A stretch of 64,000 nt of DNA. Source: an uncultured Pelagibacteraceae bacterium (GTDB taxonomy: Bacteria > Pseudomonadota > Alphaproteobacteria > Pelagibacterales > Pelagibacteraceae). Where the stretch lies: the NCBI GenBank assembly GCA_902523495.1, contig CABYZU010000002.1, forward strand, positions 31,283-95,282. Reading direction: 5' to 3'. Numbering within the stretch: position 1 is the first letter of the stretch; the number at the start of each line of letters is the position of its first letter. Position numbers and translations under genes: made by a program. This document shows positions 58,002 to 64,000 of this stretch, in pieces. Below the pieces are notes generated by a model. It was given only the letters and a program-made list of their open reading frames with translations. It had not been told where the DNA came from and searched no databases.

Positions 58002-58894
58002 GAAATGTATTAATTATAGGCTGTGGATTATTGGGCTCTTCTTTAGTAAGGAAGATTTCAAAAAAAAAAATAGCAAAAAAAATATTTATTTATGAAAAAT
58101 CAAAAACTAATATTGCTAAAATAAAAAGTCTCAGATTACCTGGAACAATTGTTAAGTCACTTAAAGATGGTTTGGTAAATTCAAACTTAGTGATTGTTTG
58201 TACATCAACGAGTGAATATAAAAAACTCATTCTTAAAATTAATAAAACTATTTCACCAAAGACACTGATTACTGATGTTGGATCTTCAAAAATAGAGTCA
58301 TCAAAAATTATTAAAAAATTTTTGAAGCGTGGTATAAATTGGATAAGGAGTCACCCTATCGCTGGATCAGAGGTAAGTGGACCAGAATTTGGAAAAGCTG
58401 ATATGTTTGAGGATAAATGGTGTGTAATAATTAAGGATAAAAAAACAAGTTCTAAGGGTTTAAAATTTTTAATTTCTTTTTGGAAAAAAATGGGCTCAAA
58501 AACTGTTATTATGAACTCTGAAAAACATGATAAAGTTTTTTCTATCACAAGTCATTTACCACATTTAATTGCTTATAATTTGGTCAAATCGGCTCAAGAT
58601 TTTGAAAAAATACTCAAATTTGGCCTTATTAAATACAGTGCTGGGGGGTTGAGAGATTTTTCAAGAATAGCTGCTTCAAATGAAATTATGTGGAGAGATA
58701 TTTTTTTTGAAAATAAGGTTAATGTTACAAAAGCGATAGACTTATTTATCAAAAACTTAAAATCTTTTAAAAAAGATTTAAATTCTAAAAATAATAAGTC
58801 AATTTTAAAAAAATTATCTCAGACTAAAAAAGTTAGGTCTAAAATTATTAAATTAAAACAAGATGTAAACAAACCTGACTTTGGTAGAGATTAA
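57998..58894 (+). CDS. tyrA: Prephenate/arogenate dehydrogenase
   Basis: NVLIIGCGLLGSSLVRKI, TDVGSSKIESSKII, RSHPIAGSEVSGPEFG, SHLPHLIAYNLV; overlaps hisC by 4 nt. Confidence 0.93.
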   Translation: MRNVLIIGCGLLGSSLVRKISKKKIAKKIFIYEKSKTNIAKIKSLRLPGTIVKSLKDGLVNSNLVIVCTSTSEYKKLILKINKTISPKTLITDVGSSKIESSKIIKKFLKRGINWIRSHPIAGSEVSGPEFGKADMFEDKWCVIIKDKKTSSKGLKFLISFWKKMGSKTVIMNSEKHDKVFSITSHLPHLIAYNLVKSAQDFEKILKFGLIKYSAGGLRDFSRIAASNEIMWRDIFFENKVNVTKAIDLFIKNLKSFKKDLNSKNNKSILKKLSQTKKVRSKIIKLKQDVNKPDFGRD

Positions 58895-59643
58895 ATATTA
58901 CTGATATTACTTACTTTTTTAACTTTTAGATTTGCAGTTTTATCAATTAATTTAATTGTTTGTGCTGTTTGCATTATTATCACCTTCTTTTTTGGTCCAT
59001 AAGCATGAATAAATCTAGACTTATTTAGACATATACCAACATGTCCTTTCCAAAATACGATATCTCCTTTAAGCCGATTTTTACCTCTTTTTCTTTTACA
59101 AAATCTTATTTGATCTTTTGTATCTCTTGGAAAAAATATTCTGTTGTAATAAAAATAGATTTGAATTAATGCTGAACAATCGATACCAACACAGGTTTTT
59201 CCGCCCCATAAGTATTTTGTGTTTAAAAAGAATTTGAATATTTTGATATAATTTTTTTCATGGTGATCAATATTTTTGACATCACTTTTTTTGATCCATT
59301 TATTTTTTTCAAATTCTACAAACTTTTTATTTTCATTTATTTTATGCACACCAGATCCATAATATAGATAATGGTTTGAAGGCAAAAATTTTTTACCTTT
59401 TTTAGAGAAAATTCTAGATTTAATTTTTGAAATTTTATGTGAGGGTTTAAAATTTTCTAAAAACTTATCTTTTTTTATATATCCAATATAATTGTCATAA
59501 TAAGTTTTTATTTTTATATATCTTTTTCTTTTCAATAGAATCTTAAATTTCTCTCCATATAAAATTTGTGAAACTATCTCAGAATTGGGAGATGGTTTAA
59601 AGTAAACGTTAGCCACAGATTTATTTAAAAAATTATTTTTCAC
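58891..59643 (-). CDS. NlpC/P60 family peptidase with SH3-like N-terminus
   Basis: YLWGGKTCVGIDCSALIQIYF (Cys), KGDIVFWKGHVGICLNKSRFIHAYG (His). Confidence 0.9.
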   Translation of the reverse strand: MKNNFLNKSVANVYFKPSPNSEIVSQILYGEKFKILLKRKRYIKIKTYYDNYIGYIKKDKFLENFKPSHKISKIKSRIFSKKGKKFLPSNHYLYYGSGVHKINENKKFVEFEKNKWIKKSDVKNIDHHEKNYIKIFKFFLNTKYLWGGKTCVGIDCSALIQIYFYYNRIFFPRDTKDQIRFCKRKRGKNRLKGDIVFWKGHVGICLNKSRFIHAYGPKKKVIIMQTAQTIKLIDKTANLKVKKVSNISNI

Positions 59644-61024
59644 TTAGTTGTAGTTTATTTTTCATAATCCATAGGATTATTAATGAAGGAATTACCATTA
59701 GCGCAGTCAATATAAAAAATATTCCCCAATCACCATTTAACCAATCAACAAGGGCACCAGAGGAGGAGGCTAAAGTTGTTCTTCCAGCTGTGCCTATTGA
59801 TGCTAAGAGTGCATATTGAGTTGCTGTGTAGGCTCTGTCTACGAGCAAAGATATAAAGGCCACAAAAGCCACTGTTGCAAATGCAGCAGCTATATCATCA
59901 AAAATAACTGCAATAGCAAATAAAAATTCTGATTTATCGCTCCAGGCCAACACACTAAACAAAAGGTTTGTACTTGCCATCATTACTCCAGCAAAAAACA
60001 TTGCTTTTAAAACACCAGATCTTATCACAAAAAGCCCACCTAAAAGAGTAAACGTCACAGTAGTGATCCAACCTAACGTTTTAGAGTAAATAGCGATATC
60101 CGATTTACTAAAACCTATTTCTTTATAAAAAATTATAGACATCCTTCCAAGAAATGCCTCTCCCACTTTAAATAAAAAAACAAATCCTAAAATTCCTAGA
60201 GCAATTGAAAAGCCATTTTTTTTAAAAAAACTAATGATTGGGCCACTAATTGTTCCAGCAACCCAAGTTATCAATTTTGTAAATATATTTTCATTTTTAA
60301 ATTGAGATGATATCAATTTGTCATTTTCTTTTTGTTGATTTTGTCTCTCTAAATTTCCAGACTCATCAATGAACATTAAGCCAATGTTCATTAAAATTAC
60401 TAAAATCCCCAAAATTAAGAAAGTTAGTTGCCAATAATTTTCAAAACCAATGTTTTGTAGAATATCTGCTGCAAATAATGATAGTACTCCACCTAATTTG
60501 TATCCTGTCCACCAACCCACAACAGCCATCGCGGCTCCAGCAGCCATGGATTTTCCCTCATTCTCACCAATCTGTTCAATTCTTAAAGCATCAACAGTTA
60601 TATCTTGAGTTGATGATGCAATAGCAATTATTAAGCCTACTGAAACAACTAAAGCTAAATTTTCAGATGGATCGAGTAAACTCCAAAGAACGAGTGAAAG
60701 TAAGATGATAGTTTGCATCAAAACAATCCATCCTCTTCTGTGACCTATTTTTTTTGTTAAATATGGTATTTGTATTCTATCTATTAAAGGTGCCCATAAA
60801 TAATTAAATGCGTAAACTGCAAAAATTAATCCAGCCCATCCAACAGTTGATCTACTTAATCCATCTTCTTTTAACCATAAACTTAGACTACTTCCAATCA
60901 AAACCCATGGAAAACCTGATATTGCACCAAGCAATAAAATTTTGAGCATTCTTTTTTCAAAATAAACCGAGAACATTTCAGACAAAGAATTTTTTTTAAT
61001 TTCTATCAAATCTAATTCCTCCAA
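59633..61024 (-). CDS. MFS transporter, AmpG-like (muropeptide permease family)
   Basis: ~12 hydrophobic segments; GFPWVLIGSSLSLWLKEDGLSRSTVGWAGLIFAVYAFNYLWAPLIDR, ASSTQDITVDALRIEQI. Confidence 0.82.
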   Translation of the reverse strand: MEELDLIEIKKNSLSEMFSVYFEKRMLKILLLGAISGFPWVLIGSSLSLWLKEDGLSRSTVGWAGLIFAVYAFNYLWAPLIDRIQIPYLTKKIGHRRGWIVLMQTIILLSLVLWSLLDPSENLALVVSVGLIIAIASSTQDITVDALRIEQIGENEGKSMAAGAAMAVVGWWTGYKLGGVLSLFAADILQNIGFENYWQLTFLILGILVILMNIGLMFIDESGNLERQNQQKENDKLISSQFKNENIFTKLITWVAGTISGPIISFFKKNGFSIALGILGFVFLFKVGEAFLGRMSIIFYKEIGFSKSDIAIYSKTLGWITTVTFTLLGGLFVIRSGVLKAMFFAGVMMASTNLLFSVLAWSDKSEFLFAIAVIFDDIAAAFATVAFVAFISLLVDRAYTATQYALLASIGTAGRTTLASSSGALVDWLNGDWGIFFILTALMVIPSLIILWIMKNKLQLSEK

Positions 61025-62451
61025 AAGGATGGTAAAAATAATACAAGGATTGCAAATAATTCCAATCTACCCAAGATCATACCAAAACTTAGAATCCACT
61101 TGGAGATATCAGGTAGTGATGAAAAATTTCCGTTTGGCCCAATAGTTGAGCCTAACCCAGGTCCTACATTTGAAATAGATGTTGCAGCACCAGATATTGA
61201 GGTAATAAAGTCAAGACCCGTCAAAGATAATAATGCCGTAATTGTAAAAAAAATCAATAGATACATATAAATGAAAGAAATTACTGATGCAGTGAATTTA
61301 TCATCAACAGCACTTTGATTATATTTAAGAACAAAAATTCCTTTAGGATAGATGATTTTTTTTAGTTGAGTCAGAACAAATGAATAAAGTATTTGAAATC
61401 TAAATATTTTTATACCACAAGTTGTCGAGCCGGCACATCCACCGATAAACATTAAACCTATGAATATAATTAAAGGAAATCCACCCCAGTTATCAAATTG
61501 TGCATTTACATATCCAGTTCCTGTCAAAATTGATATTACATTAAATAAAACTGTTCTGAAGTTTAGCTCAGATGATTTATCTAAAAATAAATAAATTGAT
61601 AAGATCAGAATACTTATTAAGATTATTTTCAAAAAAGTTCTAATTTGAATATCTGAGAAAAAAATTCTTCTGTTACCGTTTAAGAATTTGATATAAGCGA
61701 TAAAAGGTAAACTTCCCAAGATAATAAAAATCATTGCTGAGATTTCTATTGAAAAACTGTTAAAGAAACCAATGGACTCGTTATAGTTTGAAAACCCTCC
61801 AGTTGCTATTGTTGTCATAGAATGGGTTATACTATCAAAAGTATTCATCCCAAGAATTTTATATGATATTGCGCAAAGAGTAGTGAGACCTGAATAAATA
61901 TAAATTAATCTCAACGCAATTTCTTTTGATTTAGGTAGAATTTTTTCAGATGAGTCGCTGTTGGAAATTTTAAATAATTGCATACCACCAACATTCATTA
62001 TTGGCATCAAAGTGATCGCCATAACAATTATTCCAATACCACCTAACCATTGAAGAATTGCTCTCCAAAGCAAAATTGCTTTAGGCATCTCCTCTAAATT
62101 TGGAATGATTGTTGATCCAGTTGTTGTGATGCCTGACATACTCTCAAAAAATGCATTGGTGAACGAAAAATTGACTTCAGAAAATATTAGAGGAAGTGAG
62201 CCAAAAATTGCGATACTTAGCCAAGATAACGCGGTTAATAAAAAAGCTTGCTGTAAATTTAATTTTTTATCATGATCAAGATTAGATAAAAAAAATAGTG
62301 TACCAAAAATAATTGTAATAATTGAAGCGCCAAAAAAAGAAGAGTCGATTTCTTTAAAAAAAAATTGAACAAATATTGGGACCAACATAAAAATTCCAAG
62401 AATTATTTGAAGAATTCCAAGAGTAAAAAAAACAGTTTTATAATTAGACAT
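61012..62451 (-). CDS. trkH: Potassium uptake protein TrkH family
   Basis: SMSGITTTGSTIIPNLEEMPKAILLWRAILQWLGGIGIIV, MTTIATGGFSNYNESIG, GGCAGSTTCGIKIFR, AATSISNVGPGLG. Confidence 0.95.
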   Translation of the reverse strand: MSNYKTVFFTLGILQIILGIFMLVPIFVQFFFKEIDSSFFGASIITIIFGTLFFLSNLDHDKKLNLQQAFLLTALSWLSIAIFGSLPLIFSEVNFSFTNAFFESMSGITTTGSTIIPNLEEMPKAILLWRAILQWLGGIGIIVMAITLMPIMNVGGMQLFKISNSDSSEKILPKSKEIALRLIYIYSGLTTLCAISYKILGMNTFDSITHSMTTIATGGFSNYNESIGFFNSFSIEISAMIFIILGSLPFIAYIKFLNGNRRIFFSDIQIRTFLKIILISILILSIYLFLDKSSELNFRTVLFNVISILTGTGYVNAQFDNWGGFPLIIFIGLMFIGGCAGSTTCGIKIFRFQILYSFVLTQLKKIIYPKGIFVLKYNQSAVDDKFTASVISFIYMYLLIFFTITALLSLTGLDFITSISGAATSISNVGPGLGSTIGPNGNFSSLPDISKWILSFGMILGRLELFAILVLFLPSFWRN

Positions 62452-62539
62452 TTTGATAGAACATTATTTTATGGTAAATAAATTTCAACTCTATAAGAAT
62501 AAGTTAAAGCGTTAATTTAAGATTTTATTTGAATTAATC

Positions 62540-64000
62540 ATGATTAAAAAAGAGAATTTTGATAAAACAAGTGCATGGCCTTTCGTTGAAGCAAAAAAAA
62601 TGCTTCGGGAAAGAAAATCTTTTATAGAAAAAAAAGGCAAAGTAATTCTTCAAACAGGTTATGGTCCTAGTGGTCTTCCACATATAGGAACTTTTGGAGA
62701 AGTTGCAAGGACATCAATGATTGTAAATGCACTAAAACATTTGACTGATTTACCAACCGAAATTATTACTTTTTCAGATGATATGGACGGTCTTAGAAAA
62801 GTACCTGATAACGTTCCACAAAAAGAATTATTAGAAAAAAATTTACACAAACCGCTTACTAATGTGCCTGATCCCTTTCAAAAATTTAATAGTTTTGGTG
62901 AGCATAATAATGAAATTTTAAAAAAATTTTTAAACAATTTTAAATTTAAATATAATTTTAAAAGTTCAACATCACTTTATAAATCAGGTTTCTTTAACTC
63001 TTCTCTCCAAGTTATTTTAGAGAATTATAATGGTATAATGAATATAATACTTCCTACACTAGGAAAAGAGAGACAAAAAACATACAGCCCATTTCTTCCA
63101 ATTTGTCCAGTTACAGGTCATGTTCTAGAAATACCTGTAAAAAATATAAATAAAGAAAAATCTGTTATTGTTTTTGATAATAATGGAAAAGATTTGGAAA
63201 CAAGTATTTATGATGGAAAGTGTAAGTTACAGTGGAAAGTTGACTGGGCTATGAGATGGTATGCACTAGATGTTGATTTTGAAATGTATGGAAAGGACCT
63301 TATAGAGAGCGCAATACTTTCAACAAAAATTATCAAATTGATTGGGAAAAAAAATCCGTCAGGGTTTGCATATGAACTATTTTTGGATGAGAAAGGAGAG
63401 AAGATTTCAAAATCAAAAGGAAACGGCATCACTATTGATCAATGGTTAGAGTATGCTTCTCCTGAAAGTTTGTCTCTGTATATGTATCAAAATCCAAAAA
63501 GAGCAAAAAAACTTTACAAAGAAATAGTTTCAAAAACTGTTGATGATTATTTGGATCTGATTGAGAAAGCAAAAAATCAAAATGAGTTGCAGCTTCTTAT
63601 GAATCCTGTCTGGCATGTTCATAATAGTTCGGTACCTAAAGAAAATATGATTATGTCATTTTCAATGTTATTAAACTTAGTCGAAACAAGTAATGCTGAC
63701 AGCAAAGAACTTCTTTGGAAATTTGTTAAAAAATATAAAAAAGACATTTCTGAAAAAGATAATCCTATCTTTGATAATTTAGTAGGCTACGCAATAAAGT
63801 ATTTTAATGACGTAATAAAATTGAAAAAAAAATATAAAAAACCTAATAGTGAGGAAAAAAAAGCTTTAGAAGCTCTGGTAAAAACTTTAGATAAATGTGA
63901 CGACAAAATGAAACCAGAAGACATTCAAACTATGATATATTCGACTGGTAAAGAAAATGGATACACCGAGAATCTTCGAGATTGGTTTAAATTAATTTAC
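62540..64000 (+). CDS. lysK: Class I (archaeal-type) lysyl-tRNA synthetase, 3' truncated by window edge; not in ORF track
   Basis: ATG 62540; frame open to 64000. TGYGPSGLPHIGTFGEVARTSM (HIGH-like), VDWAMRWYALDVDFEMYGKDL, DEKGEKISKSKGNGI (KMSKS). Confidence 0.93.
   Translation, partial: MIKKENFDKTSAWPFVEAKKMLRERKSFIEKKGKVILQTGYGPSGLPHIGTFGEVARTSMIVNALKHLTDLPTEIITFSDDMDGLRKVPDNVPQKELLEKNLHKPLTNVPDPFQKFNSFGEHNNEILKKFLNNFKFKYNFKSSTSLYKSGFFNSSLQVILENYNGIMNIILPTLGKERQKTYSPFLPICPVTGHVLEIPVKNINKEKSVIVFDNNGKDLETSIYDGKCKLQWKVDWAMRWYALDVDFEMYGKDLIESAILSTKIIKLIGKKNPSGFAYELFLDEKGEKISKSKGNGITIDQWLEYASPESLSLYMYQNPKRAKKLYKEIVSKTVDDYLDLIEKAKNQNELQLLMNPVWHVHNSSVPKENMIMSFSMLLNLVETSNADSKELLWKFVKKYKKDISEKDNPIFDNLVGYAIKYFNDVIKLKKKYKKPNSEEKKALEALVKTLDKCDDKMKPEDIQTMIYSTGKENGYTENLRDWFKLIY

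Overview
This 64-kb window is very AT-rich, densely packed, and looks like core chromosome from a SAR11/Pelagibacterales-type alphaproteobacterium (lineage inferred from gene content and composition, no search run). From left to right it holds: (1) a 2-hydroxy/2-oxo-acid block with two tandem FMN-dependent hydroxyacid dehydrogenases, an aminotransferase, a GlcD-like FAD oxidase, a D-2-hydroxyacid dehydrogenase and a DctPQM TRAP transporter; (2) an amidase, an unlisted 58-aa membrane ORF, an EamA transporter and an alpha/beta hydrolase; (3) ftsY-dapF divergent from ffh, with a structured, RNA-like intergenic region between them; (4) rpsP-trmD-rplS-leuCDB; (5) a four-gene block consistent with DMSP demethylation (dmdC-like, dmdB-like, hydrolase, dmdA); (6) asd-sdhCDAB-mmsA-mdh-sucCDAB-lpd; (7) priA and atpHAGDC; (8) a minus-strand block rppH-ctpA-rsfS-nadD-proA-proB-obgE-rpmA-rplU-gloB-metW-metX, with a SAM-II-like riboswitch upstream of metX; (9) hisC-tyrA, NlpC/P60, AmpG-like MFS and TrkH genes, and a truncated class I lysyl-tRNA synthetase at the right edge. 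I found no tRNA, rRNA, CRISPR array, IS element or prophage. The best second-look items are the ffh-upstream structured RNA, the SAM-II/metX leader, the unassigned hydrolase inside the DMSP block, the tandem hydroxyacid oxidases that have each lost a different FMN-phosphate arginine, the unlisted micro-ORF, and the paired palindromes upstream of dctP. I see no clear evidence of a wholly new multi-gene system.
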